From: DATLSM01 sp963722965
GTDB taxonomy: Bacteria; Actinomycetota; Thermoleophilia; Solirubrobacterales; 70-9
Direction of reading: 5' to 3'
Assembly (NCBI GenBank): GCA_963722965.1
Contig: CAVROX010000014.1
Location: forward strand, 1-64,000
DNA: 64,000 nt
The notes under the pieces were generated by a model. The model ran no database searches and was not told where the DNA came from. It worked only from the letters and a program-made list of their open reading frames with translations. This document shows positions 1-8,292 of this stretch, one piece after another (within the stretch, counting starts at the first letter, position 1; every line of letters begins with the position of its first letter). Both the position numbers and the translations under genes were made by a program.

Positions 1-927
1 CCGCCGCCGCCAGGCGGTCGGCCGTGGGGAAGCGCTCGATCCCGCCTGCCTGGCGATGAACTCCGCCGTCAGCGTCGCCCCCATGCCCGGCAGGCTGCGG
101 ATGAGGGCCGCGTCAGGGTGGCGAGAAAGCGCCGCCTCGATCTCGGCGTCGAGGGAAGCGATTCGCTCCCGCGCCGCCCACGCTTCGGCGGCCAGCTCGC
201 GGACGATGCCGGCGGCGACGCCCTCGGCGGGCAGCGCCACCGTCTGCGCCTGCGCGGCGGCCAGCGCCCGGTCGGCCAGCCGTTCGAGGTGGGCGCGCGG
301 CAGGCGCCCCGCCTTGGCGACGTGGCCGATCAGCCGGCTTCGGCCCGCGGTGCGAATCTCCGTCGGAGTGACGTAGCGCTCCAGCAACCGCTGCGACCCC
401 TTCTGGGTGGGGTCGACAACCGCCTCCAGGCCCGGATGGATCGAGGCAAGGAGGTCACGCAGGCGGTTGACCCGGCGGGTCTGGTCGACAACCAGCTCAC
501 GGCGGCGGCCGACCAGCAGGCGGATCTCGGCATCGAGCTCGGCCTCGACGTCCACGACGCGCAGGTCGCGCCGGCGAGCGACCAGCTCGGCGATCGCCCG
601 GGCATCGCGGGGGTCGCTCTTGTTCTCGCCGCCGGCGGTGCCCTGACAGGCGCGGTTGACGGCGAGGCCGGAGACGTGGACCAGGTCGATGCCGGCCTCC
701 AGCAGCATCGCGCTGAGCAGGGCGGCGATGCCGCCAAGCACGTCGATGCCAACCCGCGGCCGACCGTGGGTCGCCTCGAGCTCTTCCAGCTCCCCGATCA
801 GCTCGGCGACCGCGGCAGGGTCGTTCTCGACCCTGCGGTTCAGAAGGACCTCGTCGGTGCCGGTCTCGATCGCCTGGGCCCAATGGAACTCCTTGGCGAC
901 GTCGATCCCAACGGCGACATTCCCCAT
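1..927 (-). CDS. IS110 family transposase, incomplete at window edge
   Basis: DEDD-type recombinase of the IS110 family, which moves an insertion sequence without terminal inverted repeats. The translation opens MGNVAVGIDVAKEFHWA (Asp9) and carries KSDPRDA at residues 103-109, the hallmark of the RuvC-like domain, followed by a coiled region (RRVNRLRDLL, about 152-160) and the start of the C-terminal domain (SLPGMGATLTAEFIA, from residue 278). AGAGAGGAG lies 4 bases before the ATG. About 296 codons are visible before the window ends. Near 38-50 the frame slips: the expected GIERFPTADRLAAA continues in another frame, so either one base is missing or the copy is dead. Confident on family; the subgroup and the element's limits cannot be set here. 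Confidence 0.9.
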   Translation of the reverse strand, partial: MGNVAVGIDVAKEFHWAQAIETGTDEVLLNRRVENDPAAVAELIGELEELEATHGRPRVGIDVLGGIAALLSAMLLEAGIDLVHVSGLAVNRACQGTAGGENKSDPRDARAIAELVARRRDLRVVDVEAELDAEIRLLVGRRRELVVDQTRRVNRLRDLLASIHPGLEAVVDPTQKGSQRLLERYVTPTEIRTAGRSRLIGHVAKAGRLPRAHLERLADRALAAAQAQTVALPAEGVAAGIVRELAAEAWAARERIASLDAEIEAALSRHPDAALIRSLPGMGATLTAEFIARQAGSSASPRPTAWRRR

Positions 928-1020
928 GGCGCTCCTCCTCTCTTCTGTTGGAATGGTCTTGGGATCCCCCTCCCTCCCGACTTTGCCCTACATAGCGATC
1001 GATCGCGGTGCCTAACCCAA

Positions 1021-1079
1021 ACTCCCCTTTCCCCTCCCCTCTTCCCCCCCCCCCCCCCCTCCTCCCCCCCCTTCCTCCT
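1021..1079. repeat. Cytosine-rich low-complexity tract upstream of the IS110 gene
   Basis: An almost pure pyrimidine tract on the plus strand with an uninterrupted run of 16 C at 1044-1059 and a run of 8 C at 1063-1070. It lies inside the non-coding stretch between the transposase start and the anti-sigma gene. It may be the outer end of the insertion sequence, a G-quadruplex-forming purine tract on the transposase strand, or a sequencing artefact. Run lengths should not be trusted. Confidence 0.7.
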
Positions 1080-1190
1080 AATCAGCGGTGCGGGAGAGGT
1101 CGCGAGACAGGGGGATCAGCCACCTGAGCCATGGACGGCAGCCAGCATGAAGTCCATCCCTGCCTCGCTGACTACGAAAGGTAGGGCGGC

Positions 1191-1451
1191 ATGAGGGCTC
1201 TGCGCCGCGGAGAGGAGCTGGTCTGTCAGCAGGTGGTCGAGCTGGTCACCGACTACCTGGAGGGTGCGCTTTCGCGATCGCAGCGGCGGCGCTTTGAGGC
1301 CCATCTGGACGGTTGTGACTGTGCGGAGTATCTCGAGCAGATGCGCGCCACGATCCGACTGACCGCTCGGCTGCAGGCCGGGGATCTAACCGCCGAGATG
1401 CGTGACGATTTTACGGCTCTTTACCGGCGCTGGCGATCCGAAGCAGACTGA
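1191..1451 (+). CDS. Putative zinc-finger anti-sigma factor (zf-HC2 type)
   Basis: Small 86-residue cytoplasmic protein resembling the zinc-binding anti-sigma domain that holds ECF sigma factors inactive. It has the usual N-terminal cysteine (CQQVVELVTDYLEGAL) and the second helix with HLDGCDCAEYLEQM. In family members the metal motif is His-x3-Cys-x2-Cys; here it reads His-x3-Cys-x1-Cys, one residue short. There is no transmembrane helix. AGGTAGGG just upstream of the ATG can serve as ribosome binding site. A cognate sigma gene normally lies immediately upstream, but that position is taken by the IS110 leader, so this copy is an orphan. Family assignment fairly sure, activity uncertain. Confidence 0.75.
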   Translation: MRALRRGEELVCQQVVELVTDYLEGALSRSQRRRFEAHLDGCDCAEYLEQMRATIRLTARLQAGDLTAEMRDDFTALYRRWRSEAD

Positions 1452-1454
1452 CCG

Positions 1455-1473
1455 CTCACCGAGGTCCGGTGAG
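1455..1473 (+). terminator. Hairpin after the anti-sigma gene
   Basis: Perfect 7-bp stem CTCACCG / CGGTGAG with a 5-base loop starting a few bases after the stop codon. No U-tract follows, so it is only a weak candidate for an intrinsic terminator or transcript end stabiliser. Confidence 0.4.
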
Positions 1474-1541
1474 GGCCGCAGGGTTTTCGCAACGGCGGCC
1501 GCGGATGCGCCCTTTGCTCGGGGCCCGGAGCGCTCCTAGCG

Positions 1542-1557
1542 TGTCAGCTTTCTGACG
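1542..1557. promoter_or_regulatory. Palindrome TGTCAG-N4-CTGACG upstream of the ClC gene
   Basis: Dyad with 5 perfectly matched outer pairs located 63 bases upstream of the ClC start. The same half-sites with the same 4-base spacing recur at 3614-3629 upstream of the ABC exporter. A shared repressor site is an inference; no regulator gene next to it suggests the protein. Confidence 0.4.
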
Positions 1558-1619
1558 ATATCGGCCGCAAGCGGGCCTCGGGGTGCCCGGCGGGTCCCGC
1601 CGGTTCCTAGGTTCTATCC

Positions 1620-3452
1620 ATGGACCGCAATCTCCTGGGCAGGATGCGGCTCGCCGGGGGCGATGGGACGAGCGAATCTCTGCGATCCATGCTCGGCGGG
1701 GAGTCGGGTCTATTGGTCGCGCTCTCGCTTGTCGTGGGGGCGGGCGCCGGCCTCGGGGCGATCGCCTTTCGCTACCTGATCCTCGCCTTCACCGAGCTGT
1801 TCAGCGGCCACGGCGACCCGAGCGATCTCGGGCACTTCACCAACCCCCACTTGCCCCTGCTCGGCCCATACGTCGTGCTGGTCATACCGATCCTCGGCGG
1901 GCTGCTGTACGGACCGCTCGTCTACCGCTTCGCGCCGGAGGCCCGCGGTCACGGCGTACCCGAGGTGATGCTCGCGGTCCACAGCAACGAGGGGCGGATC
2001 AGGGGACGGGTGCCGGTGGTGAAGTCACTGGCCTCCGCCCTCTGCATCGGCGCCGGAGGCTCGGTGGGCAGGGAGGGGCCAATCGTGCAGATCGGCTCCG
2101 CCATTGGTTCGGTGTTGGGCCAGGCCAGCCGCCTCTCTTCGCGGGAGTTGCGCCTACTCGTCGCCTGCGGTGCGGCGGGAGGCATAGCCGCCACCTTCAA
2201 CGCCCCGATCGCCGGCGTCTTCTTTGCCCTGGAGCTGATCCTGCGCGATTTCCAGACGCGCTCGTTCGGCCTCGTGGTGCTCAGCTCGGTGGTGGCGACG
2301 GCGGTAGGGCGCCTTGCCTTCGGCTCCGGCGCGTTCCTGCACCTGCCGGTCTTCCACCTGGTTTCCGCGGCCGAGTACCCGCTTTATGCGCTGCTCGGCC
2401 TACTGGCCGGGCTTGTCGGCGTCGCCTTCATTCGCGCCCTCTATGGGGCCGAGGACCTTGCCGACCGAATCTGGCGTGGGCCGGCATGGCTGCGGCCGGC
2501 TGCCGGGGGCCTCCTGCTCGGCGCGGTGCTCCTCGTCTTGCCGGAGATGTATGGGGTTGGGTACCCGGTGCTGGAGAACGCGATCGCGGGTCAGTATGCG
2601 CTCGGGCTGCTGGTGGCCTTCCTGGTTGGCAAGGTCGTGGCAACCAGCCTGACGATGGCGATCGGCGGCTCGGGCGGGGTGTTTGCCCCCTCCCTATTCA
2701 TGGGGGCGATGCTGGGCAGCGCCTTCGGCCTCGGTGCTCACGCGCTGTTGCCCGCGGCCACCGCCGGGGCCGGCGCCTACGGATTGGTCGGAATGGGGGC
2801 CGTGTTCGGTGCCGCTGGACGGGCGCCGATCACGGCGGTATTGATCGTCTTCGAGCTGACCGGTGACTACTCGATCATCCTCCCGTTGATGCTGGCGGTG
2901 GTGGTTGCCACCGGGCTCAGCCACCGCCTCTCCACCTCTTCGATCTACACGCTGAAGCTGAAGCGCCGTGGGATCGACATCGAGCGCCAGGCGCTTGACG
3001 GAACGCTCGCGGGGATGCGGGTCGGCCAGGCGATGGGACCCGCACCCCGAGCCCTCGCCCCCGATCTGGGCCTGCCCGAGCTCGCCGCCCGCTTTGCCCG
3101 CGAAGGGAAGAGCGCCCTGCCGGTCCTCGACAAAGAAGGGATGCTGGTCGGGGTGATCGCCGCCCGCGACGTCGAGCGCGAAGGGGCATCGGGCGCCCAG
3201 GCCGATGCCGCCGCGTTGGTCCTGGAGGTGCCGGAGCTTTACGCCGATCAGGAGCTTGCCGATGCGGTCGAGCTTCTTTCCAACGGCGACCGCGAGGCCC
3301 TGCCCGTCCTGGCGGCGGGTACCCGGCGCATCGTCGGCTGGATCGATCACCGTGACCTTCTGCGGGTGTATGCGGAACGGCTTGGCCGCCGATCTGAACC
3401 CACCGTGGCTGCGCGGCCCGCAGCTGCAGAGTTCCAAGAGAAGGGCGGGTGA
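1620..3452 (+). CDS. ClC family chloride channel with C-terminal CBS pair
   Basis: Integral membrane chloride transport protein, 610 residues. The core covers roughly residues 30-440 and shows GHGVPEVM (110-117), GSVGREGP (147-154, with the gating Glu152), the NAPIAGVFFALE segment and GSGGVFAPSLFMG. Two CBS domains fill about 465-590 and are expected to gate the pore in response to nucleotides or ionic strength. The position equivalent to E. coli ClC Glu203, the internal proton glutamate of the antiporters, reads Leu here, which favours a passive channel over an H+/Cl- exchanger. Stands alone after a palindrome and is followed by a large inverted repeat. Start at the ATG at 1620; no strong ribosome binding site. 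Confidence 0.93.
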   Translation: MDRNLLGRMRLAGGDGTSESLRSMLGGESGLLVALSLVVGAGAGLGAIAFRYLILAFTELFSGHGDPSDLGHFTNPHLPLLGPYVVLVIPILGGLLYGPLVYRFAPEARGHGVPEVMLAVHSNEGRIRGRVPVVKSLASALCIGAGGSVGREGPIVQIGSAIGSVLGQASRLSSRELRLLVACGAAGGIAATFNAPIAGVFFALELILRDFQTRSFGLVVLSSVVATAVGRLAFGSGAFLHLPVFHLVSAAEYPLYALLGLLAGLVGVAFIRALYGAEDLADRIWRGPAWLRPAAGGLLLGAVLLVLPEMYGVGYPVLENAIAGQYALGLLVAFLVGKVVATSLTMAIGGSGGVFAPSLFMGAMLGSAFGLGAHALLPAATAGAGAYGLVGMGAVFGAAGRAPITAVLIVFELTGDYSIILPLMLAVVVATGLSHRLSTSSIYTLKLKRRGIDIERQALDGTLAGMRVGQAMGPAPRALAPDLGLPELAARFAREGKSALPVLDKEGMLVGVIAARDVEREGASGAQADAAALVLEVPELYADQELADAVELLSNGDREALPVLAAGTRRIVGWIDHRDLLRVYAERLGRRSEPTVAARPAAAEFQEKGG

Positions 3453-3469
3453 TCTCGCCGGAAAGGCTG

Positions 3470-3548
3470 CGACTCGAGCCTCGATCCCGACCTAGACCTC
3501 CCCTCGCGAGGCCTGGTCGGGTGGGTCCCTTAGATCGAGGTCGAGTCG
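3470..3548. repeat. Large imperfect inverted repeat (hairpin) after the ClC gene
   Basis: The arm at 3470-3486 is almost the reverse complement of 3533-3548 (one extra base), giving an outer stem of about 16 bp. Nested inside is a 7-bp stem CCCGACC (3486-3492) / GGTCGGG (3515-3521), and the centre holds the palindrome CCTCGCGAGG. Starting 17 bases after the stop codon, it could be a transcription end structure or a structured RNA. No poly-T tract follows. Confidence 0.6.
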
Positions 3549-3610
3549 CTTGCCGCCGGCCACCGTCGTGCAGGGTCAAAATCTAGCTGCGCGGCGCTCC
3601 TTGCAAAAGC

Positions 3611-3632
3611 AGATGTCAGATCGCTGACATCT
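3611..3632. promoter_or_regulatory. 22-bp perfect palindrome upstream of the ABC exporter
   Basis: AGATGTCAG-ATCG-CTGACATCT, 9-bp arms around 4 bases, about 110 bases before the exporter start. Size and symmetry fit a TetR/GntR/MarR-class dimer site. The core TGTCAG-N4-CTGAC matches the dyad at 1542-1557. Confidence 0.5.
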
Positions 3633-3739
3633 CCCTTTGTGGGCCGGAGAACCTCGAGCAGCGGTCAAGCTTGACCCGTTTAACTCCGAAGCGGGGACCG
3701 GGTGCGCCTTTCGGCGACAATGCGGATGTGGGCGACGAC

Positions 3740-4759
3740 ATGACCGTGCTGCTGGCGGATACCGAGGAGGAGCCGACCCTCGCAATCTCAGTGCGCGAGC
3801 TTCGCAAGTCCTTCGGCGAGATCGAAGCTGTGCGCGGCGTCAGCTTCGACGTTGCGACGGGCGAGGTCTTTGGGTTCCTCGGTCCAAACGGTGCCGGCAA
3901 GACGACCACGATCAACATGCTTTGCACGCTGGCCAGGCCAACGGGCGGCGGTGCGACGGTCGCCGGCTATGACGTGGTCGCTGAGCGCGACGACGTGCGC
4001 CGGCACATCGGCCTCGTTTTCCAAGACCCGACCCTCGACGGCTACCTCACAGCCGAGCAGAACCTGCGCCTGCACGCGGAGCTTTATGGGGTGGAGCGCT
4101 CGCTGGTGGCGCCGCGGATGCAGCAGGTGCTTGAGATGGTCGGCCTCTGGGAGCGTCGGCGGGCGCAGGTGATGACATTCTCGGGCGGGATGCGACGACG
4201 GCTGGAGATCGCCCGCGGCCTGATGCATTCGCCGCGGGTGCTCTTCCTCGATGAGCCGACGATCGGTTTGGACCCGCAGACGCGCCGTTCGATTTGGAGC
4301 TACATCCGCCAGCTGCAGGAGAGCGAGGAGATCACGATCTTCATGACCACCCACTACATGGACGAGGCGGAGTTCTGCGGCCGGATTGCGATCATGGACC
4401 ATGGCGAGATCGTCGCGCTCGACTCACCGGGGGCGCTGAAGGAGCAGGTCGGTGCCGATCGGATCCGGATCGAAACCGACGATGACGCCGCCGCGATCGA
4501 GGAGATTCGCAACCGGTTTGAGATCGAGGCGGTGCTGTCTGAGGGAGCCGTTGCCTTCGCGGTGCCCGTGGGAGAGGAGTTTGTCCCCCGTCTCTTTGCC
4601 GAGCTCAGCGTCGCGATTCGCTCGGTCAGCGTCGCCCGCCCAACTCTCGACGATGTCTTCATGTCCTATACCGGAACGACGATCCGCGACGCGGAGGAGT
4701 CGCAGGACCGGGTGCGCAATCGGATCGCTGCGCAGATGATGGGTGGGGGGCAGCGGTGA
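3740..4759 (+). CDS. ABC exporter ATP-binding protein (drug-resistance DrrA type)
   Basis: Nucleotide-binding subunit of an ABC-2 type exporter. Walker A GPNGAGKT at residues 48-55, signature FSGGMRRRLEIARG and Walker B VLFLDEPTIGLDP are intact, and the C-terminal extension ending in a DDVF motif is typical of the DrrA group. 339 residues. I chose the ATG at 3740 because upstream starts in frame are TTG (3671) or GTG (3728) and the ABC fold begins soon after it. The stop overlaps the permease GTG by 4 bases, so the two are translated together as one two-gene exporter. Substrate unknown; drug or lipid export is usual for the family. Confidence 0.93.
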   Translation: MTVLLADTEEEPTLAISVRELRKSFGEIEAVRGVSFDVATGEVFGFLGPNGAGKTTTINMLCTLARPTGGGATVAGYDVVAERDDVRRHIGLVFQDPTLDGYLTAEQNLRLHAELYGVERSLVAPRMQQVLEMVGLWERRRAQVMTFSGGMRRRLEIARGLMHSPRVLFLDEPTIGLDPQTRRSIWSYIRQLQESEEITIFMTTHYMDEAEFCGRIAIMDHGEIVALDSPGALKEQVGADRIRIETDDDAAAIEEIRNRFEIEAVLSEGAVAFAVPVGEEFVPRLFAELSVAIRSVSVARPTLDDVFMSYTGTTIRDAEESQDRVRNRIAAQMMGGGQR

Positions 4760-5649
4760 GCGCGCCGCCGAACGGGACCGCCGTCGCGGTCGGGCGTCCA
4801 CACGAGGTCGTCACGGTGCAGGTGCCGGCGCGCAGCCTGCGCAGCGAGCTGCGGGCAATCAAGGTCGTCTGGTGGCGGGAGCTGATTCGCTTTTCCAAGG
4901 ACCGGATGCGGATAGTCACCTCGCTGATCCAGCCGCTGTTATTTCTCTTCGTCCTCGGCTCCGGCCTGCAGCAGCTCTCCGCGGCAAGCACCCATGGGGT
5001 CGATCTGAAGACCTTCATCTACCCCGGAATCCTCTGCATCTCGGTGATGTTCATCGCGATGTTCTCGGCGGCCTCGATCGTCTGGGACCGGGAGTTCGGC
5101 TTTCTGCGCGAGATGATGGTGGCGCCGGTGCGCCGCAGCTCGATCGTGATCGGCAAGTGCTTCGGCGGGGCGACCGTGGCCAGCTTCCAGGGAGTGATCT
5201 TGATCCTGCTGGCGCCGACGGTCGGCGTTCCCTACAGCGTCTCGCTGATCCTCGGCGTCTTTGCCCTGCAGCTGTTGCTTGCCTTCAGCATCACCGCCTT
5301 CGGCGTGATGGTCGCGGCGCGCGTCACCCAGATGCAGTCCTTCATGGGCCTGATGCAGATGATCGTGATGCCGATGTTCTTCCTCTCCGGCGCGCTCTTC
5401 CCGGTCACCAACCTTCCCGGCTGGCTCGCCTTCCTCAACCGGATCGACCCCCTCACCTACGCCGTCGAGCCGATGCGCAGCCTAGTTTTCAACCACCTCA
5501 ACATAAGCGCCGAAGCCGAAAAGGCCCTGAATCCGGGGATCACCTGGTTCGGCTGGCCGGTCCCCACTGCGGTGGAGATCGCCGCCGTCCTCGGCCTGGG
5601 GCTGATCATGCTGGCGATCGCCATCTGGGAGTTCAGCACGGGAGAGTAG
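4756..5649 (+). CDS. ABC-2 type exporter permease (DrrB-like)
   Basis: Membrane subunit partnering the preceding ATPase. 297 residues with about six hydrophobic segments, the last after a cytoplasmic loop of the type LNRIDPLTYAVEPMRS, which is characteristic of the ABC-2 permease family. N-terminal cytoplasmic tail of about 35 residues precedes the WWRELIRF amphipathic helix. GTG start within a GTGA overlap with the ATPase stop. Nothing in the sequence identifies the cargo. Confidence 0.92.
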   Translation: MSAPPNGTAVAVGRPHEVVTVQVPARSLRSELRAIKVVWWRELIRFSKDRMRIVTSLIQPLLFLFVLGSGLQQLSAASTHGVDLKTFIYPGILCISVMFIAMFSAASIVWDREFGFLREMMVAPVRRSSIVIGKCFGGATVASFQGVILILLAPTVGVPYSVSLILGVFALQLLLAFSITAFGVMVAARVTQMQSFMGLMQMIVMPMFFLSGALFPVTNLPGWLAFLNRIDPLTYAVEPMRSLVFNHLNISAEAEKALNPGITWFGWPVPTAVEIAAVLGLGLIMLAIAIWEFSTGE

Positions 5650-5662
5650 GGCCCAGGAACCC

Positions 5663-6682
5663 TCAGCTGCGCCCGACGAAGACCCGCTCCGGTCGCGCCC
5701 TCGCCTGCGCCACGTAGGGATTGCCGTGGAAGTGGACGAGAACCCGCACGCCGACCCGTCCCCGCGAGTTCCCCAGGCGCCGCAGGAGGGCCTGGGCGCC
5801 GAAGGTGCAGTTCGATTGGACGGGGACGATCCGGAATGCCAACAGGCGTCGGTGGCGGATGAAGGCCACGGAAACGTCCCCCGAGCAGCGTGCCGATTCC
5901 AACAGCGTCTGGGCGCCGACCAGGCTCCCCGCCGTGGTGAAGAGGTAGGGCCTGCGCCGCTCCCGGCGAGGCAGGGTTCTCGCCCTCACGCGGATCAGCC
6001 GCTTGCGCAGCGGCAAGGTCACGAAAGTGGCATCGCTGCCGTAGGAGACGACCCCCCCGTGCAGCGCCACGATCCGGTAGTGGAAGGCGGTTCCCGGCGA
6101 GAGGCCCTCGATCGGCTGGGAGACCGGCATCGGTCCGTGTCCGGTAGGGACCGAAGCCCCGAACGTCTCGCTCCCGTAGGCGCTGGTCAGCCCGTACTGG
6201 AATTTGTATGTGGTCGCCTCTCCGTTGGGGTCGACGACTCCGGTCAGCGTCGCTGAGCGAAGACCGACCTGGCTGGCTGCCCCGGTTGCGACGCCAGGAG
6301 GCGCGTGTCCCTTGGTCTTGAAGGTCCGATCTGCCCCGCTGGCCGCCCCTGAGGAGTTGGATGCGACCACCCGGTAGTGATATACGGTGCCCGGGAGCAG
6401 GCTGGCGGCCTTCGCCTGGACTGAGACGGTGGCGCTGCCGTTCCCAGTGGACCTGAGCGGGCTGGCGGAGCCATAGCCGGTGGAAAGGCCCCATTCGAAG
6501 CGGTAGTGGGTGACGGCTGAATTGGGATCCAGCGCCGCGTGCAGGAAGGCCGAGGAGGATGTGACCGAGGACGCCTGACCAGTGACGAGGGTCGGTGAGG
6601 ATGCGGCTGCCGCCACGTCAACGGGCAACATGGCCATCGCCGCGAGGAGTCCGATTAGAAGCATCCTGACGCTCAAGTTCAT
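5663..6682 (-). CDS. Secreted fibronectin-III-like repeat protein
   Basis: Exported protein of about 339 residues. The ATG at 6682 gives a clear signal peptide (MNLSVRMLLIGLLAAMAML, then an Ala-rich cleavage region); a TTG at 6739 would add 19 polar residues. Two tandem beta-sandwich-like repeats of about 90 residues follow, each with the pattern DPN-x-TxYxFxWG/QYG, a turn, then GTxYHYRxVA, as in fibronectin III-like modules. The C-terminal third is Arg-rich with two cysteines and ends in basic residues. A paralogue-like architecture lies at 9991-10950. Probably cell-surface; no enzyme motif seen. Convergent with the ABC exporter, divergent from the glycosyltransferase. Confidence 0.75.
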   Translation of the reverse strand: MNLSVRMLLIGLLAAMAMLPVDVAAAASSPTLVTGQASSVTSSSAFLHAALDPNSAVTHYRFEWGLSTGYGSASPLRSTGNGSATVSVQAKAASLLPGTVYHYRVVASNSSGAASGADRTFKTKGHAPPGVATGAASQVGLRSATLTGVVDPNGEATTYKFQYGLTSAYGSETFGASVPTGHGPMPVSQPIEGLSPGTAFHYRIVALHGGVVSYGSDATFVTLPLRKRLIRVRARTLPRRERRRPYLFTTAGSLVGAQTLLESARCSGDVSVAFIRHRRLLAFRIVPVQSNCTFGAQALLRRLGNSRGRVGVRVLVHFHGNPYVAQARARPERVFVGRS

Positions 6683-6829
6683 CTGTGCCTCCCCCGATTT
6701 CAACGCAACTCCATGCCTCTGCATGGTGTCTATTACCAACTTTTCAACAATGCGGGTGCTAAGAAGTTGCGGACCCCGTAGCTTCCACGGTGCGGTTCGC
6801 CGCGGGTTTTGCCGATACCCGCAGCTGAG

Positions 6830-8272
6830 ATGGCTACGCTCAAAACGGATTCAGAGACGGCCTCGCCCTCCCTCTCAGATGCCGGCGCGGCGCCGGTGCT
6901 TGCCGCCGAACCCCGAAAAGAGCAGAACGGGCTCGCGCGACTCAAGCAGCCGCAAGGAACCGCCCAGGGACGTAAGGCGCTCTACCTAGCGCTTCACCTC
7001 AAGCTGGCGGTGGTAATTGCCCTCGCCCTCTGCTGGGCAGGCTTCTCGTTTTGGCTCTCGATCCCCTGGATCGAGGCCCTCGGCGCTTCGATCACGGTGC
7101 CGCTCGCCGCCGCGGTGATTTTCGGCATCGCGATCGTCCCCGGCTACCTCAACGCCAACCTGATCGCATCGCTTCTGATCGACCGCCCGCCCCCGCTTCG
7201 CTTCGACCTTGACTTTCCGGCCATCACCGTAGTGATCGCCTGTTTCAACGAGGAGAAGACGATCGAGGAGACCCTCGACTACGTGGCAAGACAGGAGTAT
7301 CCGGGTGAGATGCGGGTGCTCGTCGCCGACGACGGATCCACCGACCGCACGGTTGAGCTGGCGCGCAGGCGAGCCGCGCGGGATAGTCGAGTCTCGGTCA
7401 TCACCGTCCGCCACGGCGGCAAGGCCAACGCGCTGACCGCGGCCCTCAAGCTGGTGCGGACTCCGCTGATGGCGACCGTCGACGCCGACACCTTGCTGAT
7501 GCCGGCGGCTTTGCAGCGCATCGTCGCCCGGCTGCTGATCTCTCCGCCGGATTCCGTTGCGGTCGCCGGCGCAGTCTTCGTACGCAACTCCCGCAGAAAT
7601 TTCATAACCCGCGCTCAAGAGTGGGATTACTTCCTCGGCATCGCCTCGGTCAAGCGCCAGCAGGGTCTCTTCCAAGGAACGATGGTTGCCCAGGGCGCCT
7701 TCAGCGTCTACCAAACCGCGGCGCTGAAGGCAGTCGGCGGGTGGCCTGACCGGATCGGCGAGGACATCGTCCTGACCTGGGCGATGATGCGCGCGGGCGG
7801 ACGGGTCGGCTATGAGCGCACCGCGCTTGCCTTCACCGGCGCGCCCGAAGACATCAGGTCCTTCGCCCGCCAGCGTCGCCGCTGGGCGCGGGGAATGATC
7901 GAGGGCCTGCGCGAGCACGGCGGGGCGCTGCTGGCCGGCGGGCGTTCCAACATCCACGCCGTCCTAATCAACTTCATCTTCCCCTACATAGACCTCGTCT
8001 ACTCAATCGCTTTCCCGATCGGGATCGTGTTGGCCCTGCTCGGCAACTTCGCGATCGTCGGCCCGATGACGCTAGCCGTGCTGCCGCTCAACCTGTTGCT
8101 GGCCGGAATCATGTTTCACTTCAGCAAGCGCTCCTTCGAGGAGATCGGCCTCAAAGTGCGCCGCAACCGGCTCGGCTATCTCGGCTACCTTTTGACCTAC
8201 CAGCTGTTCATGTCGCCGGTCTCGGTCGCCGGTTACGCGCAGGAGCTGTTCGGCACCGCGCGCCGCTGGTAG
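6830..8272 (+). CDS. Processive family 2 glycosyltransferase (membrane)
   Basis: Inverting GT2 polymerase of the cellulose / poly-N-acetylglucosamine synthase class, building a beta-linked polysaccharide from a nucleotide sugar and moving it across the membrane. Two N-terminal membrane helices (about 57-77 and 85-110), a catalytic domain from residue 131 with DDGS (168-170), the DxD pair Asp218/Asp220, the catalytic ED at 311-312 and QRRRW at 348-352, then three C-terminal helices. 480 residues from the ATG at 6830; an in-frame TTG at 6809 is less likely. Which sugar is used cannot be read from the sequence. A broken polysaccharide deacetylase at 12.5-13.4 kb might once have acted on the product. 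Confidence 0.9.
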   Translation: MATLKTDSETASPSLSDAGAAPVLAAEPRKEQNGLARLKQPQGTAQGRKALYLALHLKLAVVIALALCWAGFSFWLSIPWIEALGASITVPLAAAVIFGIAIVPGYLNANLIASLLIDRPPPLRFDLDFPAITVVIACFNEEKTIEETLDYVARQEYPGEMRVLVADDGSTDRTVELARRRAARDSRVSVITVRHGGKANALTAALKLVRTPLMATVDADTLLMPAALQRIVARLLISPPDSVAVAGAVFVRNSRRNFITRAQEWDYFLGIASVKRQQGLFQGTMVAQGAFSVYQTAALKAVGGWPDRIGEDIVLTWAMMRAGGRVGYERTALAFTGAPEDIRSFARQRRRWARGMIEGLREHGGALLAGGRSNIHAVLINFIFPYIDLVYSIAFPIGIVLALLGNFAIVGPMTLAVLPLNLLLAGIMFHFSKRSFEEIGLKVRRNRLGYLGYLLTYQLFMSPVSVAGYAQELFGTARRW

Positions 8273-8292
8273 CCAATCCCGCAAGGAGATCG

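Noticed and set aside
118..1194. Long plus-strand open frame opposite the IS110 transposase
   Set aside because: Compositional shadow: the minus strand encodes a clear IS110 protein, and the frame ends in the cytosine tract with no recognisable motif.
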